This document shows, piece after piece, positions 33,935 to 43,279 of a DNA stretch of 64,000 bases (position 1 is the stretch's first letter; every line of letters starts with the position of its first letter). The notes beneath the pieces are model-generated. The model was not told the origin of the DNA. It made no database searches and was given only the letters and a program-made list of their open reading frames with translations. This stretch comes from Verrucomicrobiaceae bacterium (GTDB lineage: Bacteria > Verrucomicrobiota > Verrucomicrobiia > Verrucomicrobiales > Verrucomicrobiaceae). The stretch covers positions 248,001 through 312,000 of the forward strand of contig JACKQF010000006.1 of assembly GCA_024232965.1 (NCBI GenBank), read 5' to 3'. The position numbers were made by a program, and so were the translations under genes.

Positions 33935-35149
33935 TCAGAGCGCGTGCCCCATTTTCTCTTTCTTGGTCTCCAGATACTTCGCGTTGTGCTCGTTCACTTC
34001 GGGCCGAATGGGGACTTGCTCCACGATCTCGAGGTCATGGCCATCGAGGCCGACGACTTTGCGCGGATTGTTCGTCATGAGGCGGATTTTTTTGACACCC
34101 AGGTCGGAGATGATCTGGGCACCGATGCCGTAGTCCCGCAGATCCATCGGGAAACCGAGCTTGAGGTTGGCCTCCACGGTGTCCAGTCCCTGCTCTTGGA
34201 GTTTGTAGGCCTGGATCTTCCCATGCAGGCCGATGCCGCGCCCTTCGTGACCGCGCATGTAGATAATGACTCCGGTGCCCTCCTCCTCCACACGGCGCAT
34301 GGCAGCGTGCAGCTGGCTGCCGCAATCGCAGCGGCGGCTGCCAAAGATATCGCCGGTCAGGCACTCGCTATGCACACGCACCAGCACGGGCGTGTCTGGG
34401 CGGATCTCCCCACGGACCAGTGCGACGTGGTGCACGTCGTCGAGCTTGCTGCGGTAAAGATGCAGTTTGAAGTCGCCGTAGTCGGTCGGCATATCGACGA
34501 TCTCCATGCACTCCACCAGCTTTTCCTGGCGCCGACGCCAAGCGATCAAAGCGGCGATGGAGGTCATCTTGAGCTGGTGCTTTTTGGCGAATTCCACGAG
34601 GTCCGGCAGTCGGGCCATGGTGCCATCCGGCTTCATGATTTCAATCAGGACGCCTGCCTCCCGCAACCCGGCGAGACGGGCCAGATCCACTGCTGCTTCG
34701 GTGTGGCCGGCACGGCGCAGCACGCCCCCGGGGCGGGCGATGAGGGGATTGATGTGACCGGGCTGCACAAGATCCGCGGCGGAGGATTCGGGTGAGGCTA
34801 GCAGCCGTATGGTTTGGGCCCGGTCCGAGGCGCTGACGCCGGTGGTGATGCCCCGGGCAGCATCCACGGTGACGGTGAAGTTCGTGCCCATCGACTCCCG
34901 ATTGCGCTGCACCATGCTTTCGAGACTGAGTTGCCGGGCAATGTTCTCGCTGACGGAGACGCACAGGACGCCGCAGGCCTCGCGCACCATGATGGCGACC
35001 ATTTCCGGGGTAATCTTTTCTGCGGCGCAGATGAGGTCACCCTCGTTTTCGCGATCTTCGTCGTCCGTGACGATCACCATGCGGCCTTCATGGATGTCGG
35101 CGATGACGTCCTCCACGGAGTCAAAAACTTGGTCGGTAGGGGTGGGCAT
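33935..35149 (-). CDS. ribBA: Bifunctional 3,4-DHBP synthase / GTP cyclohydrolase II
   Basis: This 404-aa protein fuses RibB and RibA. The N-terminal half (about 1-205) has VTDDEDRENEGD (28-38) and RAGHTEA, the metal and active-site motifs that make 3,4-dihydroxy-2-butanone 4-phosphate from ribulose 5-phosphate. The C-terminal half (about 210-404) has SECLTGDIFGSRRCDCG, with zinc cysteines C263, C274 and C276, and RGHEGRGIGL of GTP cyclohydrolase II. Together these begin both branches of riboflavin synthesis. The 170-bp leader does not match the FMN riboswitch consensus. Riboflavin synthase and RibD are not in the window. Confidence 0.95.
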   Translation of the reverse strand: MPTPTDQVFDSVEDVIADIHEGRMVIVTDDEDRENEGDLICAAEKITPEMVAIMVREACGVLCVSVSENIARQLSLESMVQRNRESMGTNFTVTVDAARGITTGVSASDRAQTIRLLASPESSAADLVQPGHINPLIARPGGVLRRAGHTEAAVDLARLAGLREAGVLIEIMKPDGTMARLPDLVEFAKKHQLKMTSIAALIAWRRRQEKLVECMEIVDMPTDYGDFKLHLYRSKLDDVHHVALVRGEIRPDTPVLVRVHSECLTGDIFGSRRCDCGSQLHAAMRRVEEEGTGVIIYMRGHEGRGIGLHGKIQAYKLQEQGLDTVEANLKLGFPMDLRDYGIGAQIISDLGVKKIRLMTNNPRKVVGLDGHDLEIVEQVPIRPEVNEHNAKYLETKKEKMGHAL

Positions 35150-35319
35150 AAAAATGGGAAAAGATCCAGGGGTTGATCAGCCCGGGGTAGAATGCCCCGT
35201 TTCGCGCTGACCGGAGATCCTTACCGCTACGGGCACGCAAATTCCAGCGCTGATTGCAAGCGTTACCAACTTGTAATCTCTTCGCAAACCGCCCGAGTCG
35301 GAGGTTCGCCAGGGGGAAG

Positions 35320-36657
35320 TTAGAGCTCCTTGATGAACACGTTGGCGAACTGAATGGCGTCGTGGTGATACTGGAGCGCGATGGGGCCGTCCGCGGCAAC
35401 GCCGGGGAGTTGGGCGTTTTCGATGATGGTCTGCCCGTTCAGAACGACGGTGCAGCGGTCGCCCTTCATCGTGATGACAAAGCGGTTCCACTTCCCAGCC
35501 GGGGCATCCGCCACGGTTTTGGGCGTGCAGGCGGTGCGGATGTCCATGGGCAGTGTCTTGTCCACGCGATACCCACGGATGTCGCCGCTGCCGATGGGGC
35601 GCACCCAGATATTCACTTGGGCCTTGCTGCTGCCGCGCAGGTAGATGCCGCTGTCGGCGGGCTCTTCGACCTCGATCATCTCGGGCTTGCCATCCGCGCC
35701 GAGCACGGGTTCTTCCCCGTTTGGTGCGATCTTGGTCACACTCTTCTTCTTGGGTGGGGTGATGAATTTCCAATCGGCAACCAGGACGAAGTCTTTGTAG
35801 CTCTTTTCTGTCCACAGATCGAGGTTGCTGCCTTTGACATCGGCCTTGGCGGTAAAAGTGGCACCGTTTGCCTTCCACACGTCTTGGATGGCATCGGTCA
35901 CCTTCCAACCACCGAGGCCCTTGCCATCAAAAAGCTGCACAAAACCAGGATAGGCCTCCGCCGTCTGCTCTGCGGTGGCGCCGGTGGGGGGCAACTCCTT
36001 GATGCGGATGTTTTTGAAGTGTGCCTCGCTGCCTTCACTCTCCAGGCAAATGAACCCTTTACGCGGCGTACAATCCTTGCCCACGGTCACTTCTTTGCCG
36101 TTCACACTCAGGTGGATCTCGCCGTTGTTGCACTCCACTCGGTAGTGATTCCACTCGGGCGAAGGTTTGACGCGTTTTTCGCTGGGGAAGCTGCGCACGC
36201 CTGTTTTCGCCGTCGGTGCGATCGCGGTCATCGTGGCTCCCCAGATGGGAAAGATATCGCCGTGGGACGTAAACCACTCCCAGGCTCCCTTGTTCTTTTC
36301 GTAACCGAGATCCAGGATCTGCACCTCGATGCCCTTGGCATAAGGGACACCCGGCGCTGGCAGACCCTCGCCCCAGATGAAGAGGCCGCTATTGCCGCCC
36401 TCCTTCATGTGACGCCAGTCTAGCTCGATGATGAAGTTTTCATACTGCCGATCGGTGGCCATGAAACCGGTGGGAACACCCGTGGTGACGATCATCCCAT
36501 CACGAACGCTAAAGGTATCCGCCGCGACGTTCACGGGCCGCCAACCGCTCAGGTCCTTGCCATTGAAGAGCGAAACAAAACCCTCTTCATCAGCCGCCCG
36601 GAGGACAGGGGTGAGGGCGGAGGCAAAAAGGAGGGCGGTGAGGAGGCGATAGTTCAT
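35320..36657 (-). CDS. Secreted protein with two DUF1080 (3-keto-disaccharide hydrolase-type) domains
   Basis: This 445-aa protein starts at ATG 36657, giving the signal peptide YRLLTALLFASALTPVLRA. It carries two concanavalin-like DUF1080 domains: residues about 27-228 (GFVSLFNGKDLSGWRPV, NSGLFIWGEG) and about 240-445 (GFVQLFDGKGLGGWKVT, DSGIYLRGSS). In this family the fold binds or cleaves glycosides, and some members act on 3-keto-glycosides. Most PVC members have a single domain; this one has two side by side. Catalytic roles of either domain cannot be assigned. Confidence 0.88.
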   Translation of the reverse strand: MNYRLLTALLFASALTPVLRAADEEGFVSLFNGKDLSGWRPVNVAADTFSVRDGMIVTTGVPTGFMATDRQYENFIIELDWRHMKEGGNSGLFIWGEGLPAPGVPYAKGIEVQILDLGYEKNKGAWEWFTSHGDIFPIWGATMTAIAPTAKTGVRSFPSEKRVKPSPEWNHYRVECNNGEIHLSVNGKEVTVGKDCTPRKGFICLESEGSEAHFKNIRIKELPPTGATAEQTAEAYPGFVQLFDGKGLGGWKVTDAIQDVWKANGATFTAKADVKGSNLDLWTEKSYKDFVLVADWKFITPPKKKSVTKIAPNGEEPVLGADGKPEMIEVEEPADSGIYLRGSSKAQVNIWVRPIGSGDIRGYRVDKTLPMDIRTACTPKTVADAPAGKWNRFVITMKGDRCTVVLNGQTIIENAQLPGVAADGPIALQYHHDAIQFANVFIKEL

Positions 36658-36774
36658 AGCGATAGGGGTGAGATAACGCTGTGCAGGCGGAGGGCATTGC
36701 GCCATGGAGGTGGGAAATCCAAATCAGATTGCTGGAGAGTTGAACAATCTGGGTGTAGTCTCATCTGAGCAGAT

Positions 36775-37182
36775 ATGGCAGACGATGACTTTCCCTCTGG
36801 ACCCTGGACTGGTTACTACCAGTATCCCGATGGGCGGCGCGGGGGCATGGATTTGCAACTGCGCTTTTGCAAAGGGCAAATCCTGGGTTCCGGACTGGAT
36901 GAGGTAGGCGGCTTCTCTGTCGATGGCCACTACGACGACACCAATCACGAGGCTGACTGGATCAAGAGCTATCCCGATGGGCACCAGGTAATCTATCGGG
37001 GCTTTCGCGAAGGGCCGGTCCCGGGCATCTGGGGCACGTGGCAGATCCCAGGGAACTGGTCGGGTGGCTTTCACATCTGGCCTCTAGCCAGTGGTGGCGC
37101 TGATCGGGAGAGCCTCCGCATCGCCCAACCCAATGAGCGCCAGCGCCTCGGGGCAGGCGTCGGAGCGGGATCGAGCGACTGA
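36775..37182 (+). CDS. Hypothetical 135-aa protein
   Basis: This is a 135-aa soluble-looking protein with an aromatic- and glycine-rich sequence (WTGYYQYPDGRRGGMDL, SGLDEVGGFSVDGHYD, GIWGTWQIPGNWSGGFHIW) that reads like a small beta barrel. The start ATG 36775 has no strong ribosome binding site. It is divergent from the DUF1080 gene and 35 bp before the beta-helix gene. I cannot assign a function. Confidence 0.68.
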   Translation: MADDDFPSGPWTGYYQYPDGRRGGMDLQLRFCKGQILGSGLDEVGGFSVDGHYDDTNHEADWIKSYPDGHQVIYRGFREGPVPGIWGTWQIPGNWSGGFHIWPLASGGADRESLRIAQPNERQRLGAGVGAGSSD

Positions 37183-37217
37183 AGATCGCCCATGGCGGGA
37201 GCGTATGCTCTCCCGTC

Positions 37218-38435
37218 ATGAAACCAACACTGCTCTGCCTCTGCTCCGCAATCCTTCCCCTCCTAACCTTTGGCGCTGAAGGCCCAGGCGCGCAGGCAAT
37301 CCATGCGGCGAAGTATGCCGACCTCCAGGCTGCCTTTGATGCCGTGCCGGAGACGGGCGGGGTCGTCCTGCTGCCGCCGGGAGACTTTACCATCACCACT
37401 CCGTTGAAGGTTAAGACTGCAGAGACGCGCATCGTCGGCTCAGGGGCCGCAACGCACATCATCAACGCCAATGAGTCTGGCGAACCTGCGTTGATCCTTG
37501 CCCCGGCAACCCTCAAAGAAGACCCAAAAGCAAAGCTCTGGCGCGTGCAGGTGGCCGATCTGCGGATCAGTGGCACGGAAAAAAGTGGGGACGGAATTTA
37601 CGCCGAAGGCATCCAGGAAATTTACCTTGAGGGCGTGTCCATCGACCACAATGGAAGGCATGGCATCCACCTCGTGAACTGCTACGAAGATCCGCGCATC
37701 GCCGACAGCATCCTCACCTACAACAAAGGGTCCGGCATCGAGATCAACGGTTGTCACGACATCGTGGTGAACGCCAATCACTTCGAAGAAAACCTGGATG
37801 CCCTGCATTGTTTTGATGCCTTCAACCTCTGCATGAACGGCAACAACATCGACGACCATTTGCGCCACGGCATCGTCATCGAAAACACCTATGGCTCAGT
37901 CTGCAGCGGCAACATGATTGAGGAATGCAACGGCACCGCGATCATCTTGGATCGCGATTGCTATGGCATCACCCTCAGTGCCAACGTCATCGCCCATCAC
38001 CTGGAGGGAGGCATTGATCTGCGTGATGCAACGGGATGCGCGGTCAGTGCCAATACGTTCACCATCGCGCACAAGTTCTCCGTGCGCGTCAGCAAAGACT
38101 CCAGCCGCAACACACTCACGGGCAACGCCTTTTGCAACACCTACATCGGTGCAGGGCAGGACAAGCGACCTGCGGAGGCGAAAACCGCAATGGGCATCGA
38201 CGAAGGCACTGGCGTGCTGCTTGAGGGTTGCGAAAACTTGTCCATCACAGGCAACACCTTCACCGGCCTTTCGACCGCCGCGATCTGGTCCACTGCGCCC
38301 TGCCAGGGCCTCATCGTCACCGCCAATCTCTGCGCCGATTGCGGTCGCAAACTGGAAGCCAGCAAGCCCTGGATCGCCATCGAATCAGATGCCGAAAGCC
38401 TGATCAAAGACAATCTGGAGCGCCGGAAGAAGTAG
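37218..38435 (+). CDS. Exported right-handed beta-helix protein (NosD/pectate-lyase-like)
   Basis: This 405-aa protein has a signal peptide (LLCLCSAILPLLTFGA) and then continuous beta-helix rungs from about residue 35 to the end (DLQAAFDAVPETGGVVLLPP at the start, then repeats such as GIEINGCHDIVVNANHF and LTGNAF). Many rungs contain NxF/NxI ladders typical of parallel beta-helix proteins. It may bind or cleave polysaccharide, but no catalytic set can be named. It ends 13 bp from the convergent propeller gene. Confidence 0.8.
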   Translation: MKPTLLCLCSAILPLLTFGAEGPGAQAIHAAKYADLQAAFDAVPETGGVVLLPPGDFTITTPLKVKTAETRIVGSGAATHIINANESGEPALILAPATLKEDPKAKLWRVQVADLRISGTEKSGDGIYAEGIQEIYLEGVSIDHNGRHGIHLVNCYEDPRIADSILTYNKGSGIEINGCHDIVVNANHFEENLDALHCFDAFNLCMNGNNIDDHLRHGIVIENTYGSVCSGNMIEECNGTAIILDRDCYGITLSANVIAHHLEGGIDLRDATGCAVSANTFTIAHKFSVRVSKDSSRNTLTGNAFCNTYIGAGQDKRPAEAKTAMGIDEGTGVLLEGCENLSITGNTFTGLSTAAIWSTAPCQGLIVTANLCADCGRKLEASKPWIAIESDAESLIKDNLERRKK

Positions 38436-38448
38436 GCTATCGGGGTGG

Positions 38449-40866
38449 TCAATCGTATTTCAACTGCGCTGTCGCTTTGCAGTCGTTGGTGGCGACGGTG
38501 CGCAGCCAGTAGGCGGTGAACGCGGCGGGGAAGTCGTGTTCGATTGGCTTGTCTGGCGTGACTTTGAAGGTGCGATAGGTTTTCCAGAGGCCGGTGCCGT
38601 CGATGTCGATCTGCACCTTGATGTTGACCTCTTTATCGGCTGCGAATGTGAGGGTCTTTTTGTCGTAACCGGTCAGGAGGTAAGGGTCACTCGGCTGATT
38701 GGTTTTGACCGCTGTATTGAGCCACGGCCCACCCTCGCCACGGACTTTTCCAAACTTCCAAACGTCATCGATGGCACCTACCCAGAGGGCGGTCTTTCCG
38801 TCTTCGGAGTGGATGAGATGCGGATTGGGTGCTGCTTCGTTGGCGATACCGCTGATGACGAAGAGCCCGCGATAGGAGCAATAGTCGATGATGCGCCGGT
38901 TGTGCGTGGCGACGGGGCGCACCTTGGCAAAACCGCCGGCGTTTTCGGCGGGCAGTTCAAAGAAGGTTCCACCGGCGTTGAAGAGATCGCGTTCGGTAGC
39001 GACTTCGCGGTCGACGCGGGCGGGGCCGAGAGGCCCCTCTTTGTCGAGTGCCTCGTCACCGCGCGGGAGGCGCCAGCGTTTGTTTTGATCGTCGATGAAA
39101 ATGATCGAGGCCGCGTCGTAGCTCAGCACTCCCGCAGGAATGGCGGCGTGCTCTTTTTGAAAGCGGTGCGCGGCGGCGTCTTCGACGCGGTTGAGCTTCA
39201 ATTCGGCGTCCAATTCGTAGAGCCCGATATCGGTCGGGCCATCGTTGGAGGGGGCAATGGCCGCGAAGTGCAGGGTGCGTTTGTTGCGATCGCGCGCGCG
39301 GATGACGCCGCCGGTTGCGGCGCTATCTGCGGCGGTGGCCACGCCGTTGAGGATCGGGTCTGCCTCATTGGCGCGGTGGTCGTCCTTGGAAAAGTGGAAC
39401 CAAGCTGTGGCACCCTTGATCGCTTGGGGGCTGACGATGCGCACCCAGGTGGCGGTGGTATCGCTGCTCAGATCGACCCAGCGATAGCCGCGTGCGGGGA
39501 GGGTGACTTCGCGGAGTGTCTTCCATTGTCCGTCACCCTGGGCGTCGACCTCTAACCGCAGGGTGACGGGAGTCTCGCCGTCGTGGGTCAGGTGCACCGC
39601 CCTTTTGTCATAGCCGGAGAAGAGGAAGGGATCGCTGGGGGTATTGGCTGCAACATCGTCCTCTAGCCAAACAGCACCGCGCCCGAGCACCGGACCGATT
39701 TGGTCGATTCGGTCGGGTGCTAAGAACCAAAGATTGGACTGCGATTGGGGCGCGGCGATCTCGCCCTTGGCTTTGCGTTTGTTGAGGAATTCGTTCTTCG
39801 CCGTGTCATCGCAGCCAAAGACGATGCGGTCCTGCCAACGCGTAAAGTCGCCGATGACCTTGAGGTAGTTCGAGCGGGGGGTGATCCCGGCGCTGCGGGT
39901 GGCGGTGAAGGTCTTGGGGAACCTCCAGAAGCAGCCGTGCATGGTCATGAGGAGGTCGTCCTCGCCGATCTCCCGAATGCGAGGCCACTCGGTGTTCCAG
40001 CCGTGGGCACCGTCGTAGCTGTGGCTGGATTTTGGCAGGCGAAAGGTGTGCCACTGTCCAGCGTCGAGCACCATCAAGATCAGCGAGCGATGATCCCAAC
40101 CCACGGCCCAGACCGGATCGGACTCTGGCTGCGCACTGCCGTGGATCCCGCCTGGTCCGGTAACTTCCGTGAACTGATTGCGGCGCACCACGGTCCAGGC
40201 ATCTGCCTTTCCATCCCAGGTTGCTAGGACGCCCGAAGGCACGCTTGGGTCACGCAATGCTTCGCGGGCATGATCGCCGTTATTGGCGTAGATGAGACGG
40301 TCTTGTCCCATGTAAAAGCCCTTGCCGTGGTAGCCCGGCAAGTCCGCATGCCGACCGACTTTGTCTGCCTCATCCGCCCACAGTTTCGTGACCGCGAGCG
40401 TCTTCACATCCACCTCATAGATGCCTTCTTCCATGGTCGCGTAGTAGACCTTCCCCGCAGGATCGGTCAGGTGACGTGCGTTGCCGGTGGGCCGTCCAAA
40501 CATCTCGGTGTAAGGGATGGCGCGCACCTTGCGCTGTGTATCGATGGCGTAGGGCCCGATGAAAAGCTGGCCGGATTCATCGTGGATCAACCGATTGGCG
40601 GGCGTGCCACCGATGCTTTCTGGCCGGACGATCTGCTGCAAGTCCGGGGTGATTTCGTAGAGTTTGTCGGAAGAGCCCTTGGGCATGTGCGGCGCATAGG
40701 TCACGACCCAGAGTCTGTCTGCAAAAGGAACGACCGCCCCTGTGCCGCACTCGCCTTCATCGTTAAACATCGCCAAACTCGGGTAGATGCCGCTGATCTG
40801 GACGGGCTCAGAGGCGGCGAGGGTCGAGGCGAGCAGGACAAAGAGGAGGTTGGATCTCAGATGCAT
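38449..40866 (-). CDS. Exported beta-propeller protein with duplicated C-terminal-type module
   Basis: This 805-aa protein starts at ATG 40866; the frame also offers a TTG two codons upstream. A signal peptide (LLFVLLASTLAA) is followed by a propeller-like region. A module of about 90 residues occurs twice: around residues 405-500 (PSDPFLFSGYDKRAVHL ... GDGQWKTLREVTL ... WVRIVS) and at the end around 715-805 (PSDPYLLTGYDKKTLTF ... GTGLWKTYRTFKV ... YWLRTV). No enzyme motif is seen. It is convergent with the beta-helix gene and divergent from the OpgD-like gene. Function unknown. Confidence 0.74.
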   Translation of the reverse strand: MHLRSNLLFVLLASTLAASEPVQISGIYPSLAMFNDEGECGTGAVVPFADRLWVVTYAPHMPKGSSDKLYEITPDLQQIVRPESIGGTPANRLIHDESGQLFIGPYAIDTQRKVRAIPYTEMFGRPTGNARHLTDPAGKVYYATMEEGIYEVDVKTLAVTKLWADEADKVGRHADLPGYHGKGFYMGQDRLIYANNGDHAREALRDPSVPSGVLATWDGKADAWTVVRRNQFTEVTGPGGIHGSAQPESDPVWAVGWDHRSLILMVLDAGQWHTFRLPKSSHSYDGAHGWNTEWPRIREIGEDDLLMTMHGCFWRFPKTFTATRSAGITPRSNYLKVIGDFTRWQDRIVFGCDDTAKNEFLNKRKAKGEIAAPQSQSNLWFLAPDRIDQIGPVLGRGAVWLEDDVAANTPSDPFLFSGYDKRAVHLTHDGETPVTLRLEVDAQGDGQWKTLREVTLPARGYRWVDLSSDTTATWVRIVSPQAIKGATAWFHFSKDDHRANEADPILNGVATAADSAATGGVIRARDRNKRTLHFAAIAPSNDGPTDIGLYELDAELKLNRVEDAAAHRFQKEHAAIPAGVLSYDAASIIFIDDQNKRWRLPRGDEALDKEGPLGPARVDREVATERDLFNAGGTFFELPAENAGGFAKVRPVATHNRRIIDYCSYRGLFVISGIANEAAPNPHLIHSEDGKTALWVGAIDDVWKFGKVRGEGGPWLNTAVKTNQPSDPYLLTGYDKKTLTFAADKEVNIKVQIDIDGTGLWKTYRTFKVTPDKPIEHDFPAAFTAYWLRTVATNDCKATAQLKYD

Positions 40867-41001
40867 CTCCAATCGTGGCGGAGAAATGGGGCCGCCGCAA
40901 GATGCCAGTGCCGACCGTATCCCGCTAGGCCGCTGTTGACGCCGGGGCCGGATGGGCGATGCTGCGCGGCTTCATTTTGCAGCCCCCCCTTCTCCTTATC
41001 T

Positions 41002-42534
41002 ATGGCGAACGCCTTTTTTGGAACTCCGTATCTTCCTTGCCTTGCTCTTAGTTTCCTCAGCTTCGCGTCGCTATCGGCCGTCGAGCCTGGCGATGTGACG
41101 GATTTTGAGAGCTTGAAAAAGCTCGCCTCCGAACTGGCGCATCAACCTTACAAGCCGGTTGAGCACGCCTTGGACCCCTATTTCGAGGAACTGAAATACG
41201 ATGGACATCGGCAGATTCGGTTCCGTCCGGACAAGGCATTGTTCGGCGGTGAAGGTCAGACCTTCCGCATGGAGTTCTTCCATCCCGGATGGATGTTCAA
41301 AAAGCCGGTGGGATTTTTTGACATCAAGGAAGGCAACAACTCTCCGGTCTCGTTCGATCGGGGTCTCTTTGATTACGGCGAGTTGAAGGTGCCTGAGACC
41401 GTGGCAAATCCTCCAGGTTTTGCGGGCTTTCGCGTGCTGGCTCCCGACTCGTTGGCCGATCGACGCTTTGAGTTTCTGGTCTTCATGGGTGCCAGTTACT
41501 TCCGCGCTGTCACGACGAAGCTCGGCTACGGGATCTCTGCGCGCGGGATCGCGGTGAATACGATCGGCGGAGCTCCAGAAGAGTTTCCTGACTTCACCCA
41601 CTTCTGGTTCATGCATCCGAAGGAAGGGGAAAACTCCGTGCAGATCCTCGCGCTTCTCAATGGCCCCAGCATCACGGGTGCCTACCACTTTTCCGCGATC
41701 CCGGGCGAGACCACGGAGATGTTTGTGCGGGCCAGTTTGTATGTGCGCAAGCCGGTCAAGATGCTGGGCATTGCGCCCTTCTCCAGCATGTTTTGGTTTG
41801 GAGAAAACAGCCATCCCAAGCCCTATGACTTTCGTCCCGAGGTCCATGATTCCGATGGTTTGCAGGTAGAAATCGAAGGCGGCCCGTCCATCTGGCGCGC
41901 ACTGGATGTCGGCAAAGACATGCGCCTGAGCCTCTTTGAAACGGACAAATTGAAGGGGTTTGGGCTGGCGGAGCGCGATCGCGATTTCGCCAACTTCCAG
42001 GACCTCGAGGCCGCCTATCACAATCGCCCCGCTGTCTGGGTGCAGCCGATGAAGGGCTTTGGCAAAGGTGCCGTGACGCTCGTGGAATTGTCCACTGGCG
42101 AGGAGACTTGGGACAACATCGTCGCCATGTGGAGCCCTGAGAAAATCACCTCCACGCCCGATGAACCACTGGAGGTCGAATATCGCCTCGATTGGCTCCG
42201 CGAGCATCTTCCCGGCACTCTCGCGCGGGTAATATCCACTCGACGTGGTTTTGTCATGGACTCGGATGATCACCTCTACGTGGTGGACTTCAGCCCGGCG
42301 GAAGGCGATGCCAACCGGCCCAAAGATTGGCTGCCGGAGGTGGACGTAACGACGGCCTCTGAGGCTGCAAAAATTCTGGACCAGCGCGTAATGAAGAATC
42401 CGGAGACCGGCGGTTGGCGTGCCTTTTTCAAATTGGATATCCCCGATACCACCAACCTGCTAGAGCTGAGCTGCGAGCTGCAAGACAATAAGAAGGCCAT
42501 CTCCGAACGCTGGACCTATCAGTGGCGGCGGTGA
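41002..42534 (+). CDS. OpgD/OpgG-family periplasmic glucan biosynthesis protein
   Basis: This 510-aa protein matches the MdoG/OpgG-OpgD family, which shapes beta-glucans in the periplasm. Diagnostic segments are DFESLKKLASELA and KPVEHALDPYFEELKYDGHRQI split at the family's conserved positions, GASYFRAVTTKLGYGISARG, FAIP-like GAYHFSAIPGETTEM, APFSSMFWFGEN, LAERDRDFANFQDLEAAYHN and VEYRLDW. The ATG at 41002 starts a signal-peptide-like segment (LPCLALSFLSFASLSA). The frame is open to 40270, but that part overlaps the divergent gene and looks non-coding. No OpgH glucosyltransferase is nearby, so it may act on another glucan. An SGNH hydrolase gene follows after 43 bp. Confidence 0.92.
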   Translation: MANAFFGTPYLPCLALSFLSFASLSAVEPGDVTDFESLKKLASELAHQPYKPVEHALDPYFEELKYDGHRQIRFRPDKALFGGEGQTFRMEFFHPGWMFKKPVGFFDIKEGNNSPVSFDRGLFDYGELKVPETVANPPGFAGFRVLAPDSLADRRFEFLVFMGASYFRAVTTKLGYGISARGIAVNTIGGAPEEFPDFTHFWFMHPKEGENSVQILALLNGPSITGAYHFSAIPGETTEMFVRASLYVRKPVKMLGIAPFSSMFWFGENSHPKPYDFRPEVHDSDGLQVEIEGGPSIWRALDVGKDMRLSLFETDKLKGFGLAERDRDFANFQDLEAAYHNRPAVWVQPMKGFGKGAVTLVELSTGEETWDNIVAMWSPEKITSTPDEPLEVEYRLDWLREHLPGTLARVISTRRGFVMDSDDHLYVVDFSPAEGDANRPKDWLPEVDVTTASEAAKILDQRVMKNPETGGWRAFFKLDIPDTTNLLELSCELQDNKKAISERWTYQWRR

Positions 42535-42577
42535 TTGCGTGCATGATCGCGGCTGCGGCAGTCGTTAGGCTAGCCGC

Positions 42578-43279
42578 ATGAACGTTCTCCGCTCCCTCTT
42601 TGCTATCGCTGTCCTTGTCAGTGGCACCTCCACGTCTGCTCTCGCCCAAAAGGCGGCAGCCAAGCCTGCTAAGCGAGCACCGAATCCGGTCCTGGCACCC
42701 ATTGAGGATGTCGCAGGGCTGCCGCGCGTCTTGCTGATCGGCGACTCCATCTCGATGGGTTACACGATCCCGACGCGCAGGCTTTTGGAGGGCAAGGCCA
42801 ACGTGCATCGTATCCCCGCCAACGGTGGACCGACCAAAAGCGGCACGGCCAACATCGAAAAATGGTTGGGCACTGGGAAGTGGGATGTCATCCACTTCAA
42901 CTGGGGCATCCACGACCTCCGCCACATGGATGACGGCAAACGCCAAGTCGAACCAGCCGACTACGAGAAGAATCTCCGCACCCTGGTAGCTCGGCTCAAG
43001 CAAACCGGTGCGACGCTGATCTTCGCCACCACCACGCCGATCCCAGCAGGTGAATTGAATCCCAATCGCACCTTTGGCGATGTCGGCGAATACAACGCCA
43101 TTGCACGCAAAGTGATGGAAGAAAATGGCGTGCAAATCGACGACCTGAATGGCTGGATGACACCGCGCTTCGAGGAACTACACAATCCGAAGGACCTGCA
43201 CTATGGTCCCGCGGGCTACGAATTCCTTGCGCAGAAGGTAGCTGAGGAAATTGGCAAGGCGCTGCCCGCCAAGCGCTAG
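42578..43279 (+). CDS. Exported SGNH/GDSL hydrolase
   Basis: This 233-aa protein has a signal peptide (about 1-23) and the SGNH esterase blocks: GDSISMG with nucleophile serine 57, a glycine in block II (PANGG), HFNWGIHD in block III and the catalytic Asp/His pair in LHYGPAGYEF preceded by KD. Such enzymes remove acetyl or other acyl groups from sugars. It follows the OpgD-like gene on the same strand, so it might modify the same glucan. Its stop overlaps the convergent photolyase gene by four bases. Confidence 0.87.
   Translation: MNVLRSLFAIAVLVSGTSTSALAQKAAAKPAKRAPNPVLAPIEDVAGLPRVLLIGDSISMGYTIPTRRLLEGKANVHRIPANGGPTKSGTANIEKWLGTGKWDVIHFNWGIHDLRHMDDGKRQVEPADYEKNLRTLVARLKQTGATLIFATTTPIPAGELNPNRTFGDVGEYNAIARKVMEENGVQIDDLNGWMTPRFEELHNPKDLHYGPAGYEFLAQKVAEEIGKALPAKR

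Noticed and set aside
35150..35319. FMN riboswitch upstream of ribBA
   Set aside because: An AGGATCT start and a GGGGCATTCTACCCC hairpin are present, but the conserved GGCGGT and other FMN-box elements are missing.
40270..41001. N-terminal extension of the OpgD-like protein
   Set aside because: It overlaps the divergent propeller gene and has no family similarity; the signal peptide starts at 41002.
41071..42273. 400-codon minus-strand frame
   Set aside because: It is antisense to the OpgD-like gene, which has clear family motifs on the plus strand.
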